Below, piece by piece: positions 24,479 to 34,188 of a stretch of DNA of 64,000 bases. The stretch is taken from contig LMOK01000002.1 in NCBI GenBank assembly GCA_001423545.1, positions 62,001-126,000 on the forward strand, read 5' to 3'. Both the position numbers and the translations under genes were made by a program. The DNA is from Orlajensenia sp001423545. Lineage in GTDB: Bacteria > Actinomycetota > Actinomycetes > Actinomycetales > Microbacteriaceae. The notes beneath the pieces are model-generated. The model searched no databases. It was not told where the DNA came from and saw only the letters and a list, made by a program, of their open reading frames with translations. Numbering within the stretch: the stretch's first letter is position 1; each line of letters starts with the position of its first letter.

Positions 24479-27400
24479 CTATGAGCGCTCGTCCTCCACC
24501 AGCCTGATGAACGCGCTCAACTCGGTGACTCCCTGGGGCGTCAGCGGCAGGTACTCGGTGAGTTCGGGCGAGTAGACGAGGTAGGCGGCCCATTGCGCCC
24601 GCGAGATCGCCACATTGAGGCGGTTCTTCATGATGAGGAACTCCATGCCGCGAGGAACGTCGGCCGCCGACGATGCGGCGAGCGACACGACCGCGATCAC
24701 GGCCTCCTGGCCCTGGAACTTGTCGACGGTGCCGACCCGCACCTGCGGCAGCTCGGCCGCATCGAGCACGCTCCGCACCAGTGCGAGTTGCGCGTTGTAC
24801 GGGGTCACCACGATGAAGTCGGCCTGATCGAGCAGCCTGGCCGCGGCGTCACGGCTCGAGCGCCACGGTGTTCCGAGGAGCGATCGCACCACCTGCACGA
24901 CGACGGCCGCCTCCTCGGGCGACTCCGTCGCGTTGCCCCAATGCGCGACCGGCACCGTGTGGAGCCCGGGTTCGGTCTCGAGCAGCAGGCGGTCGGCGGC
25001 ATCGGGGTGCGAGCGCAGTTCTCCCTCGTAGGAGAGCGTCGACACGGGCTCCGCGACCGCCGGATGCATCCGTCTGCTCTCGGCGAGGAAGTAGCCGAAC
25101 TCCTTCGGGAGCACGTCGTGGCCCGCGGCCACCCAGCCGAGCGCGGAGCTGTCGATGGGCTCGGGGTGGGTGCCCTGGCTCACCTGCGGGAGCTGCTGAG
25201 GGTCGCCGAGGAGGAGCAGGTTGCGGGCGCTGACGCTCGTGGCGACGGTCGACGCCAGCGAGAACTGGCCGGCCTCGTCGACCACGAGCAGATCGAGGCC
25301 GCGCCGCGGGAAGCGGGCGGGGTTGGCGAAGTCCCACGCCGTGCCGCCGACGACGAAGCCCGTCTGGGCGTGCGCCTGCGCGAACAACAGGGCGGCGTTC
25401 TTGTCGGCGAACAGCGTGTAGTCGTGGGCGGTCTCATCCCCCGCCTTGGGTGCCTTGCCCACCAGGGCGGGGTCGAGTCCGGCTCCGGCGAGGCGATCGA
25501 GCAGGTTCTCGACGACGGAGTGCGACTGGGCGACAACGCCGATCTTCCAGTGGTGGTCGTTCACCAGCCGGGCGATGACGTGCGAGGCGAGGTAGGTCTT
25601 GCCGGTGCCGGGCGGGCCCTGCACGGCTAGATAGGAGGAGTCGAGATCGACCAGGCTGGCGACGACGGCGTCTTCATACGCGCCGGTGGTCACGGGAACG
25701 AGCTCGCCGCGTCTGGATCTCGGCGGGGTGCGCCGGAGAATGTCGATCAGGGGATCCCGCGGCCAGGCCGGATGCTCCCGCACGAGGGCGGCGCCCCACT
25801 CGCTGATCGCGTTCTCCAGCGGGGTCGTGCGCAGCGGCCACCCGGGCACCACGGCCATAGGGGCCTGACGATGCCGTGCGGCTCCGACGGGCAGCGCCTC
25901 CTCGACCACCAGCCCGTCGTCGAGCACCTCGAGAACCGTCACGTCGCGCCTGATGCGCTGACCGGGATCGGCATCGTCGTCGATCACCGCGCCGTCGGGC
26001 TCGTACAGGGCGAAGAGGCCGGCGCCGGCCGAGATCCTGGTCCCGGGGCCGAAGCGCCCGTGCAGCCGGAGCGTGCGGCGCTCCTTCTGGCTCCGGCCCT
26101 CGGGAAGATGCCAGTCGACCTCGACACGCGATGACGCAGTATCGACGACGAGGACGTCGCGGGTGTCCTCCCACTCCCGCACAGGCTGGTCGAGGCGGAA
26201 GAAGTGCGCCCACCAGAAGCTCTTGCGCTCGCGCGGGTAGTAGTCGATGGCGGCGGATGCGAGTGCCAGCGCGGTCTGGTCGGGCGTGCGGTGATCGATG
26301 GACGCGTCACCGGCGCCGGCCAGGTGCGACAGGGCGATGGCGAGCTCGGACTGCACGTACTGCTCGCCCTCGCGAGGAGCCCGGGGAGCCGGACGCACTC
26401 CCACCTCGGCAGCGCGGTCCAGCAGCCACTCGCTCAGCCGCAGGGTGGACAGCACGTCGTAGCGGTTGTAGCGGGCGATGTCGTCGAGGATGGCCCGCGA
26501 CTCGGCGACCTCTCCGGCCGCGGCGAGATCCATCGCCCGCTGGTACTCAACGATCGAGTCGGCGGCGTTGGTCACGCCCTCGCGCTCCTCGTCGCCCATG
26601 TAGAGCGGCTCGAGCTTCTTGATCGAGTAGGAGCGGCTGCCGACGAGCATGCCGCGGCGCACGATCGGGTAGAGGTCGATGAGGACCCCGTCGCTGAGCA
26701 GTTGGTCGACCCGGGCCTCGCAGGTGCCGTGACGGGCGGCGATGGAGAGCAGGTGGGTGCGCTCGTAACTGGCGTAGTGGTAGATGTGCAGGCCGGGGTG
26801 GGCGGCCCGGCGCTCGTCGACGAAGTCGAGGAAGCGCTCGAGCGCGACCTTCTCCTCGGCGAAGCTGTGCGCCCAGAACGTCGTGAACTCGTCACTCCGG
26901 TCGAGCACGCCGAACAGGTAGTCGATGCCCCAGCTGACGCCGGCGCCCTCGGTGTAGAGCGGATCACCCTCGAAGTCGAAGAACAGGTCGCCGGGATCCG
27001 GTTCGGGGACGGCGGCCAGCGCCTGCGCGTCACGCACGGCGACGGGTGGCGCGAGGTGCACCTGCTCGGGATCGGCACCCGCCGCGATCGCGTCGTCGCG
27101 TGCGGCATCCGTCGCCCGATCGGCCTCGACCTGCAGGGCCGCCTGCACGCTGAACGACTCGAGCGTGCTGCGTGCCATGCCCTCGACCGGCGACTCCCCG
27201 TCGGGGCGCAGGTCGACGGCCGCCAGCTCGTCGATCGTGGTGATGCCCGCGGAGCGCAGGGCATCGCGCTGCGAGATGCGCATGCCGGCGACGAGCAGCA
27301 CGTCGCGGCTCGCATCGACCTCGGCCGAGCACGTCGCGCAGCGGCCGCAGACCGTGTAGCGCGGGTCGCCCCACGCGACCGGTGCGTCGGCAGCCACGCG

Positions 27401-28003
27401 TTCGTCGACGATCTGCAGCAGCCTGGCGCGACGCTTGCGGTAGACCGGCAGGATGTCGTCGACCCGATGCACGCTCACGCTGCCGTCGCCGAGAAGCAGC
27501 TCGACGGTGTCGGCGCGGGGTACCCGGAGCGCGTCGAGCTGGTCGGCGTAGGCGGCCAGCTGCAGCAGGGCCGTCACCCGGGCGCGACGGGCGAGCTTGG
27601 TGTCCTGCACCAGGTAGACGCCGCCGGGGCGGCGCACGATGAAGTCGGCGAAGCCGAGGAACGCCCCGTCGAAGAAGGTGGCCTGGAAGACCACATCGGC
27701 TCCGGATGCGAAGGCCGAGCTCGTGGAATCCGTCGCGTACTGCAGGGTCTCGGTCGTGAGCTCGGGTGGACGCGCCACCTCGACGACGCCATCGCCGAAG
27801 TGCTCGCGGTAGTCGGCGAGCACCCGGTTCTCGTGCTTGTCGCCGAGCACGGCCGTGCGGGCGAGCATGGCGTCTTCGGCATCGGGGACGGCGGCGATGC
27901 GGCCGAGCTTGGCGTCGAGCTTGCGGAGGAAGGCGAACTCGCACTTCGAGGCCGTGGTGAGGTCGCTCGCACTCGTCACCACAGTGCCGTCGAGCAGGAA
28001 CAT
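24479..28003 (-). CDS. TM0106-family RecB-like nuclease fused to an SF1 helicase
   Basis: This 1,174-residue protein has three modules. An N-terminal PD-(D/E)XK nuclease (about 1-230) carries four Cys (C21, C219, C222, C225) placed like the Fe-S ligands of Cas4 and AddB. An RNase H-like 3'-5' exonuclease-type domain starts at LFFDFEGDP (about 343). A DNA2/UPF1-like SF1 helicase has Walker A GPPGTGKT near 794, VVDEAGQF near 904 and DKFQGQEA near the C-terminus. The architecture suggests processing of DNA or RNA ends in repair or defence. GGAGG precedes the ATG. The gene is alone, with no defence partner genes adjacent. Confidence 0.9.
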   Translation of the reverse strand: MFLLDGTVVTSASDLTTASKCEFAFLRKLDAKLGRIAAVPDAEDAMLARTAVLGDKHENRVLADYREHFGDGVVEVARPPELTTETLQYATDSTSSAFASGADVVFQATFFDGAFLGFADFIVRRPGGVYLVQDTKLARRARVTALLQLAAYADQLDALRVPRADTVELLLGDGSVSVHRVDDILPVYRKRRARLLQIVDERVAADAPVAWGDPRYTVCGRCATCSAEVDASRDVLLVAGMRISQRDALRSAGITTIDELAAVDLRPDGESPVEGMARSTLESFSVQAALQVEADRATDAARDDAIAAGADPEQVHLAPPVAVRDAQALAAVPEPDPGDLFFDFEGDPLYTEGAGVSWGIDYLFGVLDRSDEFTTFWAHSFAEEKVALERFLDFVDERRAAHPGLHIYHYASYERTHLLSIAARHGTCEARVDQLLSDGVLIDLYPIVRRGMLVGSRSYSIKKLEPLYMGDEEREGVTNAADSIVEYQRAMDLAAAGEVAESRAILDDIARYNRYDVLSTLRLSEWLLDRAAEVGVRPAPRAPREGEQYVQSELAIALSHLAGAGDASIDHRTPDQTALALASAAIDYYPRERKSFWWAHFFRLDQPVREWEDTRDVLVVDTASSRVEVDWHLPEGRSQKERRTLRLHGRFGPGTRISAGAGLFALYEPDGAVIDDDADPGQRIRRDVTVLEVLDDGLVVEEALPVGAARHRQAPMAVVPGWPLRTTPLENAISEWGAALVREHPAWPRDPLIDILRRTPPRSRRGELVPVTTGAYEDAVVASLVDLDSSYLAVQGPPGTGKTYLASHVIARLVNDHHWKIGVVAQSHSVVENLLDRLAGAGLDPALVGKAPKAGDETAHDYTLFADKNAALLFAQAHAQTGFVVGGTAWDFANPARFPRRGLDLLVVDEAGQFSLASTVATSVSARNLLLLGDPQQLPQVSQGTHPEPIDSSALGWVAAGHDVLPKEFGYFLAESRRMHPAVAEPVSTLSYEGELRSHPDAADRLLLETEPGLHTVPVAHWGNATESPEEAAVVVQVVRSLLGTPWRSSRDAAARLLDQADFIVVTPYNAQLALVRSVLDAAELPQVRVGTVDKFQGQEAVIAVVSLAASSAADVPRGMEFLIMKNRLNVAISRAQWAAYLVYSPELTEYLPLTPQGVTELSAFIRLVEDERS

Positions 28004-28174
28004 GCCACCTCCGCCGTCGTCGTCGCGTCCGTCGCGCCGCCTGCCTGCACGATAGCGCGAGCCGACGACAGGACGGGGTGTCGCATCGTTCAGCCGGGCG
28101 CCGCCGTCGTGTCATGGGACGCCGGTATTCTCGAGAGTGGTGCGTCGACGATCGACGCCCGGAGCGGGAGTGCG

Positions 28175-28783
28175 ATGTGGTTCAGTCGGTGGCGCAGGAT
28201 GAAGCCGCCGCCGTTCGACTTCTCCACCCTGCCGTGGGCTGAGCCCCCCGAGGAGGCTGACGCCCGCGAGGAGGGCGTCATGCTCGCCGAGTACTCCAGC
28301 CGCATGGTGCTGAAGAACCGCATCCTGGTGAGCGTGCTGGGCGAGAGCATCGACTTCGACATCGACTCCTTCCTGCCCGACGCTCGCGACGCGCTCGCCG
28401 GGCTGGCCGCCGAGATGCGCGGGGCCGCCGAGAGGGTGGCCCAGGAGAGCGCGGCTGCGGCGACGCTGCACGGCAATCCGCAGGACATGCACGACTACAG
28501 GTCGAAGGACCTCGTCAACCTGGGACTGCGCGAACGGGTGAACCTCGCCGTGGCGGCAGAGCTCGAGAAGCGCGCGGCCGACGACGAGTACCTGCGCACC
28601 TTCATCACGGCGGCACGCGACGATGCCTGGGATGACGTGGCCGGTGCCATCGGGGTGCGCCTCGACCTGGAGCGCCCGCAGAGCGCCGTCGACGCCAACT
28701 ACAGACGCACCCGCAAGGAGCGCATGCGCATGGTGCGCAACGTCGACCTGGCGCGGCTCGAGATCGAGAAGCTGGACTACTAG
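28175..28783 (+). CDS. Hypothetical cytoplasmic protein, 202 residues
   Basis: No named family is recognised. ATG 28175 has GGGAG five bases upstream; the much longer upstream frame is antisense to the nuclease-helicase and rejected. The protein is highly charged and helical. Residues 55-110 (LPDARDALAGLAAEMRGAAERVAQESA) look like coiled coil, and it ends in basic and acidic helices (RRTRKERMRMVRNVDLARLEIEKLDY). No transmembrane segment is present. It is probably a real lineage-specific gene. Confidence 0.72.
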   Translation: MWFSRWRRMKPPPFDFSTLPWAEPPEEADAREEGVMLAEYSSRMVLKNRILVSVLGESIDFDIDSFLPDARDALAGLAAEMRGAAERVAQESAAAATLHGNPQDMHDYRSKDLVNLGLRERVNLAVAAELEKRAADDEYLRTFITAARDDAWDDVAGAIGVRLDLERPQSAVDANYRRTRKERMRMVRNVDLARLEIEKLDY

Positions 28784-28873
28784 GCACTCGCCGACCGCCC
28801 CCTCGCCGCCCGCCCCCTCGGGCCCGCTCGCTGAGGCCCGACGCAGTCGGCCGAAGCGCCTTCAGTGCGTGGA

Positions 28874-28942
28874 AACAGGCCAGTTTTCGGCATTCGCACG
28901 AATACCGGCCAGCGTGGCCTGCACCCGATGATCGGGCCTGTT
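28874..28942. repeat. Palindromic element D (AACAGGCC...GGCCTGTT)
   Basis: A 69-bp element has perfect 8-bp ends inside the larger inverted repeat. Its size and NCAGG...CCTGN ends resemble elements at 10127, 12526 and 62459, though the core differs. Confidence 0.6.
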
Positions 28943-28947
28943 CTGGC

Positions 28948-28982
28948 GGAGAGCGGAGAGCGGAGAGCGGAAAGCGGAAAGC
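28948..28982. repeat. Tandem heptamer GGAGAGC/GGAAAGC
   Basis: Five consecutive heptamers (three GGAGAGC, two GGAAAGC) lie in the spacer of the inverted repeat at 28823-29027. They are non-coding. Confidence 0.9.
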
Positions 28983-29032
28983 GGGGGCGCTTCGGCCGCG
29001 GACTCCGTCCGGGCCTCAGCGAGCGGGAGAAG

Positions 29033-30490
29033 TCAGCGAATGACGGGCTCCGTCGCGACCTCGGCCACGGCGGCATCCGAGAAGGCCAGCTTCGGCACGA
29101 AGACCAGCAGCACGGCGGCCACCACAGCCGTCAGGCCGCAGACCAGCCAGACCGTGATGTAGCCGCTCAGTGAACCGGCGGTGCCCTCGGTCGCGGCTCC
29201 TCCGACGTGGCTGAGCAGGGCGATACCGAAGACGCAGGATGCGATCGCCCCGCCGACGGTCTTGACCGAGTTGGTGAGACCCGTGGCCACGCCGGTCTGG
29301 CGGCGCGGGGCTGCAGCGGCGGCCGCGGCCGGCAGGGCCGCGACGAGGGCACCGGATCCGATGCCGGCGATGATCATGTTCGAGAGCACGTTCACGTAGC
29401 CGTCGTGGAACGGCAGGAACAGGAGGTAGCCGATCGCCACCAGGGAGCTGGCGCCGATCAGCGCGATGCGCGGCGTCACGAATCGGGTGGCGACGGGGAA
29501 CAGCATGGCGCCGACGATCATCGACAGCACGTACGCCCCGATGAGGATGGAGGTCTGGCCGCTGGTGGCCGAGAGTCCGTAGCCGTAGGTGGCCGCATCC
29601 GTTCTGGCGAAGGTGGAGAGGGGGGCCTGCGCTCCGAGGACGCTCACGCCGAACAGGCCGGCGGTGAGGAAGATCGGGCCGAGGGCCGGCGAACGGAACA
29701 GGCGCACGTCGATGAGCGGATCCTTCTGGCGCAGCTCGTAGCGGGCGAAGGGGATGACGAGCAGCACGCCGAGGAGCACGACCGCCCACGAGAGCAGGTC
29801 GCCGGGGCCGGCGAGACGCAGCAGGCTGAGGCCGCCGGTGAGGGCGAGCAGGGCGAGCGAGATGAGGATGAGACCGCCGGTGTCGAACCTGCCTCCGGTG
29901 AGGTCCGGCGACTCCTTCACACCGAACAGCACGACGAAGAAGCAGATGGCCACGGCGATGCCCGGGATGAGCAGGGTGGTCTGCAGCGGGATGACGTCGG
30001 CCAAAGCACCGGCCGTGAGGGCACCGGCGATCGCGCCGAGCTCGAGGGCCGCCACGAGCAGGCCGGCCGCACGGCGGGTGATCGCGGCGGGGGAGCCGAG
30101 CGAGCGACTGCGCGACCAGACCAGCGCGATCTCGAGCGGCAGCCACACCACGTAGAAGCCCTGCAGCGCCCAGGCCACGAGGAACACCCAGAACACGTCG
30201 GTGAACGGCAGGGCGAGCGAGGCCACCGCCGTGACGGCTGTCGAGATGAGCAGCATCCGCCGGTGACCGACCATGTCGCCGAGCTTGGCCATGGCGGGCA
30301 CGACGAGAGCCGAGAGCATGAGCTGCGTGCCCTCGAGCCAGTTGACGTCGGCGTCGTGGATGCCGAGGTGGCGCGCGATCTCGGTGAGCAGGGGCGTGTA
30401 GTAGCCCTGCAGGATCCCGCTCGTGAACTCCACGAAGGCGAGGAAGCCGACGACGCCGGCCACCGATCCGAGTTTCACTGCGCGCGACAT
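29033..30490 (-). CDS. MFS transporter (14-helix DHA2-like)
   Basis: This 485-residue membrane protein is probably a proton-coupled exporter. Motif A appears as GDMVGHRR after the second helix. About 14 hydrophobic segments are visible and the central loop contains RQKDPLIDVRLFRSP, typical of DHA2/EmrB-like proteins. The translated sequence shows one unusually long Ala run (PAAAAAAAPRRQ). AAGGAG precedes the ATG. No regulator is adjacent, so the substrate cannot be guessed. Confidence 0.88.
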   Translation of the reverse strand: MSRAVKLGSVAGVVGFLAFVEFTSGILQGYYTPLLTEIARHLGIHDADVNWLEGTQLMLSALVVPAMAKLGDMVGHRRMLLISTAVTAVASLALPFTDVFWVFLVAWALQGFYVVWLPLEIALVWSRSRSLGSPAAITRRAAGLLVAALELGAIAGALTAGALADVIPLQTTLLIPGIAVAICFFVVLFGVKESPDLTGGRFDTGGLILISLALLALTGGLSLLRLAGPGDLLSWAVVLLGVLLVIPFARYELRQKDPLIDVRLFRSPALGPIFLTAGLFGVSVLGAQAPLSTFARTDAATYGYGLSATSGQTSILIGAYVLSMIVGAMLFPVATRFVTPRIALIGASSLVAIGYLLFLPFHDGYVNVLSNMIIAGIGSGALVAALPAAAAAAAPRRQTGVATGLTNSVKTVGGAIASCVFGIALLSHVGGAATEGTAGSLSGYITVWLVCGLTAVVAAVLLVFVPKLAFSDAAVAEVATEPVIR

Positions 30491-30558
30491 CGCGGCTCCT
30501 TAGGCAAGAGGACGGCCCGTCGATCCGGGCCGACTCACACTCTAGGCAGACGAATGTT

Positions 30559-31941
30559 TCAGGCGGGCAACGAACGCAGCAGAGCGGCGTAGAAGCGCTC
30601 CCCCCGTTCGAGGCTGTCGATCGAGACGTGCTCGTCGACGCCGTGGATCGAGGCGCGCTGGACCCCCGTCATCATGAGCGGCGCGAAGCGGTAGGTGGCC
30701 GGCGAGAAACGGTGGAAGTGCCGCCCGTCGGTGGCCGACATCTGCACGTAGGGCGCCGTGACGGCCTCGGGGTAGGCCACGCCCACGGCATCGCGGATGA
30801 GCGCGAACTGGGCGTTCTCGGTCGACGACTCGGGCGACGGGTCGTCACCCTCGAGCACGGTCACCGTGATGTCGAGGCCGCGGATCAGGTGACGGATGCG
30901 GGCGACCGAACCGGCGACGGTCTCACCGACGGCGATCCTGATGTTGAGGGTCGCCGAGGCCTGGGACGGCAGCACGTTCGCGGCCGTTCCGCCGTCCAGC
31001 ATGGTGACGGCGACGGTCGTGCGCACCATGGCTCCCGCGTCACCGGCGAGCCGGGCGAACAGCCGGGCCGTGAGCGGGGGAACGGCGAGCAGCGCCGACA
31101 CGATGGCGCGCGGTCGGCCCGTGGTGTTCTCGCGGAACACCCGGAACATCGTGCGCGCCGCCCGGGGGAAGTGCGGCCTGAAGCCGTGCCTGTTGATGCG
31201 GCGCACGGCGAGCGCGAGCCGCGTCGTCGCCGTCTCGCGCGGGGGAGCCGACGCGTGGCCCGGCTCGCCGCGGGCGTCGAGGCGCACGGTGAGGGCGCCC
31301 TTCTCGGCCACGCCGACGACGGCGGTGACCAGCGGGATGAAGGGGAGCGGAGCATCCGTCACGGCACCCCCCTCGTCGAGCACGAGCCAGGGGCGGATGC
31401 CGCGGCCCTTGAGCGTGCTTGCGATGGTCCTGGCGGCGTCCCCGAAGGTCTCTTCATTGCCGCCGAAGGAGAGATAGACGTCGCGCGCCGGCGTGAAGCC
31501 GGCGGCGAGCAGGTTCTCGACGGCGTCGAGGATGAGCACGAGCTCGCCCTTGTCGTCGAGGGTGCCGCGCCCCCAGACGTGCCCGTCGGCGACGGTGCCA
31601 TCGAAGGGCGGGTACGTCCAGGGATCGGTCTCGTCGACCGGAACCACGTCGTAGTGCGCCATGAGGATGACGGGTTCGTTCGCGCTGCCGGCACCGGGGC
31701 CTCCGCTACCGGCCCAGCGGTAGAGCATGCCGAACTCGGTGATCTTCTCGAAGGCCAGGTGCTCGTGCACGAGTGGGTAGAGCTCGCGGAGGAGGGATTC
31801 GACACCGTCGAACGGCGCCTTCCCGCGGGTCTCGAGCTCGGCCGATACCGTGGGCAGCTGCACCAGGCGCGAGAGCCTGTCGGCGATGCCGGGACGGGGA
31901 CCTGATGCGGCGGGGGAGTCTGCGGCTGGCACGTGTTCCAC
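30559..31941 (-). CDS. M20-family metallopeptidase (carboxypeptidase-like)
   Basis: This 460-residue dizinc hydrolase releases C-terminal residues or cleaves small peptides or acylamino acids. Zinc ligands and catalytic residues are visible: AHYDVVP (His, catalytic Asp), GRGTLDDKG (bridging Asp), GGNEETFGD (Glu-Glu), VLDEGG and the C-terminal HGVDEHV (His). A dimerisation domain lies between about 190 and 330. No export signal is apparent, so it is cytoplasmic. The start is GTG. It closely resembles the carboxypeptidase S-like (CPS1) branch of M20. Confidence 0.9.
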   Translation of the reverse strand: MEHVPAADSPAASGPRPGIADRLSRLVQLPTVSAELETRGKAPFDGVESLLRELYPLVHEHLAFEKITEFGMLYRWAGSGGPGAGSANEPVILMAHYDVVPVDETDPWTYPPFDGTVADGHVWGRGTLDDKGELVLILDAVENLLAAGFTPARDVYLSFGGNEETFGDAARTIASTLKGRGIRPWLVLDEGGAVTDAPLPFIPLVTAVVGVAEKGALTVRLDARGEPGHASAPPRETATTRLALAVRRINRHGFRPHFPRAARTMFRVFRENTTGRPRAIVSALLAVPPLTARLFARLAGDAGAMVRTTVAVTMLDGGTAANVLPSQASATLNIRIAVGETVAGSVARIRHLIRGLDITVTVLEGDDPSPESSTENAQFALIRDAVGVAYPEAVTAPYVQMSATDGRHFHRFSPATYRFAPLMMTGVQRASIHGVDEHVSIDSLERGERFYAALLRSLPA

Positions 31942-31976
31942 CCTAGGCGGCGGCGCTCCGGGCCCGGAAACCCGAC

Positions 31977-32198
31977 TCAGGCGGGGGTGGAGATGAGGGA
32001 GAACAGCAGGTAGCCGAGGCCACCGATGGCCAGGACGGCGCCGAGCGTGCGCACGACGATCGACTCGATGCGCGCGAGCTTGGGCTGGAGCAGTCCGAGC
32101 GGATTGAGGATGTCGGACATGTCACTCGGGTCTCCGAGGCGAGACTTCGCCGCGGTTTCCTCGTCGGTGACGGTGGTGCTGAGTGGAGTAGGGCTCAC
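31977..32198 (-). CDS. Small single-pass membrane protein
   Basis: This 73-residue protein starts with GTG. It has a polar N-terminus, then PLGLLQPKLARIESIVVRTLGAVLAIGGLGYLLFSLIS, giving one transmembrane helix at about residues 50-70. The family is not recognised. It lies 35 bp upstream of the M20 gene on the same strand and may be co-transcribed. Confidence 0.6.
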   Translation of the reverse strand: MSPTPLSTTVTDEETAAKSRLGDPSDMSDILNPLGLLQPKLARIESIVVRTLGAVLAIGGLGYLLFSLISTPA

Positions 32199-32422
32199 GT
32201 TTCAACGCTAACCGCAGGGATGCGGCATCGACATTCCCCGTATGCGGGACAAAAAGCCGACGGATGCCCCCAAAGTGCGGGGTCGCACACTGCACGGCGG
32301 CGTGGTTCGGGGTACAGGACCGCCATTCATGTCGGCGCTTCGGCCGACCGAAGAGAGGTGGGGGTGCGAACCGCCGGGGCGCTGCAGCGCTGATGTCGGT
32401 GGGCCGACGTACCGTCTTTCAC

Positions 32423-32671
32423 ATGAGCACCATCGAGATCAACACCCCCACGGAAGCCCGCCGCTTCGCGTGCCCCGACTGCCGCTCGGGTGCCACGGTG
32501 CAGATCATCTACGGAGTCCCCGACGACGTGCTGCGCGCAGCAGCCGACGAGGGCGACGTCGTGCTCGGCGGCTGGCTGACCGAGATCGACGCTCCCACCC
32601 GCCACTGCCGTGCCTGCGGATCGGAATGGGTCGACGCCGACGAGTACGTGGAGCGGTTGCACTCCTCCTGA
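32423..32671 (+). CDS. Small zinc-ribbon-like protein
   Basis: This 82-residue cytoplasmic protein has two CxxC pairs, CPDC (residues 17-20) and CRAC, spaced by about 43 residues, as in a zinc ribbon. ATG 32423 is the natural start; the upstream frame has no ribosome site. Acidic overall. It could be a metal-binding or nucleic-acid-binding accessory. Function is unknown. Confidence 0.7.
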   Translation: MSTIEINTPTEARRFACPDCRSGATVQIIYGVPDDVLRAAADEGDVVLGGWLTEIDAPTRHCRACGSEWVDADEYVERLHSS

Positions 32672-32700
32672 ATCGAACGCAGCCGCTTAGGCTGGACGTG

Positions 32701-34188
32701 ATGACGGATGCGCCGATCACGCAGAACATCCCGCTCACCCCGCAGAAGCGGTGGCGAGCCTACTGGGTCTGCGTTGCTGTCGCCGCTCTCACCATCCTCG
32801 ACCTCTCGAAGGTCAATGTGGCCCTTCCCTCGATCGAGAAGTCCTTCGGCGCGAGCTCGACCGAGCTGTTGCTCATCGTCTCGGGCTACGTTCTGGCCTT
32901 CGGCCTCACGCTCGTGCCGGCCGGGCGGTTCGGCGACATCCGCTCGCGCAAGGCGTTCTTCATCGTCGGTCTCACGCTGTTCACCCTCGCGAGTGTCGCC
33001 TGCGCCCTGGCGCCCACCAGCACCTTCCTGCTCGTCGCCCGGCTCGTCCAGGGCATAGCCGCCGGCATCCAGATGCCGCAGGTGCTCGGCCTCATCCAGC
33101 AACTGTTCCCCGGCGCCGAGCGGGCGAGGGCGTTCGGCCTGTTCGGGGCCATGATCGGCATCGCCACGGCCGTCGGGCCGACACTCGGTGGGCTCCTCAT
33201 CGCGATCGGCGGCGACGCCGACGGCTGGCGCCTGATCTTCTGGATCAACCTGCCCCTCGGCGTCGCCGCGCTCGCCCTGGCGATCTGGCTGTTGCCGAAG
33301 ACCCGGGAGAGATCATCGCGATCGGTCACCATCGATCCGGTCGGCATCCTGTTGTTCGGCGTCACGATCCTCGCTCTGATGTGGCCGTTCCTGCTCACCA
33401 CGGGTGCGCCGACCGATGACCCGGCGCGCTGGTGGCTGCTTCTGGTGTTCGTGCTCGGAGCCACGGCGTTCATCGCCTGGGAGACGCGCTACGCGGCGGG
33501 GGGTCGAGATCCGTTGATCCCGCTGGTCCTCTTCCGCATCTCCTCGTTCCGCAACGGGTCGGCCCTCATCGCGGTGTACTTCGCGGCGCTGCCGTCGGCG
33601 TTCCTGCTCACGACGCTCTACCTGCAGCAGGGGCTCGGGCTCGCCCCGGTGTTCGCCGGCATGGTGTCGATCGGGTTCGCGCTCACCAGTGCCCTCTCCT
33701 CCTGGCGGGGCGGCACCCTCGTCTCGCGCTATGGGCGAGCGCTCGTCGTGTGGGGGCTCGTCGGAGTGCTGCTGGGTGCCGGCCTGCTCGTGGCCGCGGC
33801 CATCCTGACCCCACCGGATCTCACGCCGTGGTTCATGGCCGGAGCCATGCTCGTCGCGGGCACCGGCGGCGGCTTCGTCGTGTCGCCGAACCAGACGCTC
33901 ACGCTGCACGACATCCCCGTGCGCCAGGGCGGTCTGGCCGGCTCGGTCGGCCAGTTGGGCCAGCGCATCGGAACGGCCATCGGAACCGCCATCGCGCTCT
34001 CGCTGTTCTACTCGACCATCTACCGCGAGAAGGGCAGCGGCGAGAGCGACATCACGCTGTACCACCACGCCTACGCCTACGGGATGCTGTCGGTCGCCCT
34101 GTTCGTCGCCGTGGCCTTCGCCATCGCCGTGCTCGACCTCGGCTCGCGCCGCAGACGCGGTGCGGCACCGAGCGACGACGCCGCTTAG
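32701..34188 (+). CDS. MFS transporter, DHA2 (EmrB/QacA-like) family
   Basis: This 495-residue drug or metabolite exporter has about 14 transmembrane segments. Motif A is GRFGDIRSRK after TM2; motif C-like VGPTLGGLL lies in TM5; and LILFRISSF-type central-loop features (PLIPLVLFRISSFRN) fit DHA2. It starts 29 bp after the zinc-ribbon gene. Its stop overlaps tail to tail with the TspO-like gene by four bases. Confidence 0.9.
   Translation: MTDAPITQNIPLTPQKRWRAYWVCVAVAALTILDLSKVNVALPSIEKSFGASSTELLLIVSGYVLAFGLTLVPAGRFGDIRSRKAFFIVGLTLFTLASVACALAPTSTFLLVARLVQGIAAGIQMPQVLGLIQQLFPGAERARAFGLFGAMIGIATAVGPTLGGLLIAIGGDADGWRLIFWINLPLGVAALALAIWLLPKTRERSSRSVTIDPVGILLFGVTILALMWPFLLTTGAPTDDPARWWLLLVFVLGATAFIAWETRYAAGGRDPLIPLVLFRISSFRNGSALIAVYFAALPSAFLLTTLYLQQGLGLAPVFAGMVSIGFALTSALSSWRGGTLVSRYGRALVVWGLVGVLLGAGLLVAAAILTPPDLTPWFMAGAMLVAGTGGGFVVSPNQTLTLHDIPVRQGGLAGSVGQLGQRIGTAIGTAIALSLFYSTIYREKGSGESDITLYHHAYAYGMLSVALFVAVAFAIAVLDLGSRRRRGAAPSDDAA

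Larger units (their letters stand above)
28823..29027. repeat. Long inverted repeat enclosing a second palindrome
   Basis: The arms at 28823-28860 and 28987-29027 share CCCGCTCGCTGAGGCCCG and CGGCCGAAGCGC in inverted orientation. They enclose palindromic element D and a heptamer array. The region lies between converging genes; the right arm ends five bases before the MFS stop codon, so transcription termination from both sides is likely. Confidence 0.8.

Noticed and set aside
26204..28174. N-terminal part of an 859-residue plus-strand frame
   Set aside because: It is antisense to the conserved nuclease-helicase. Only the last 202 residues, from ATG 28175 with a ribosome site, are accepted.
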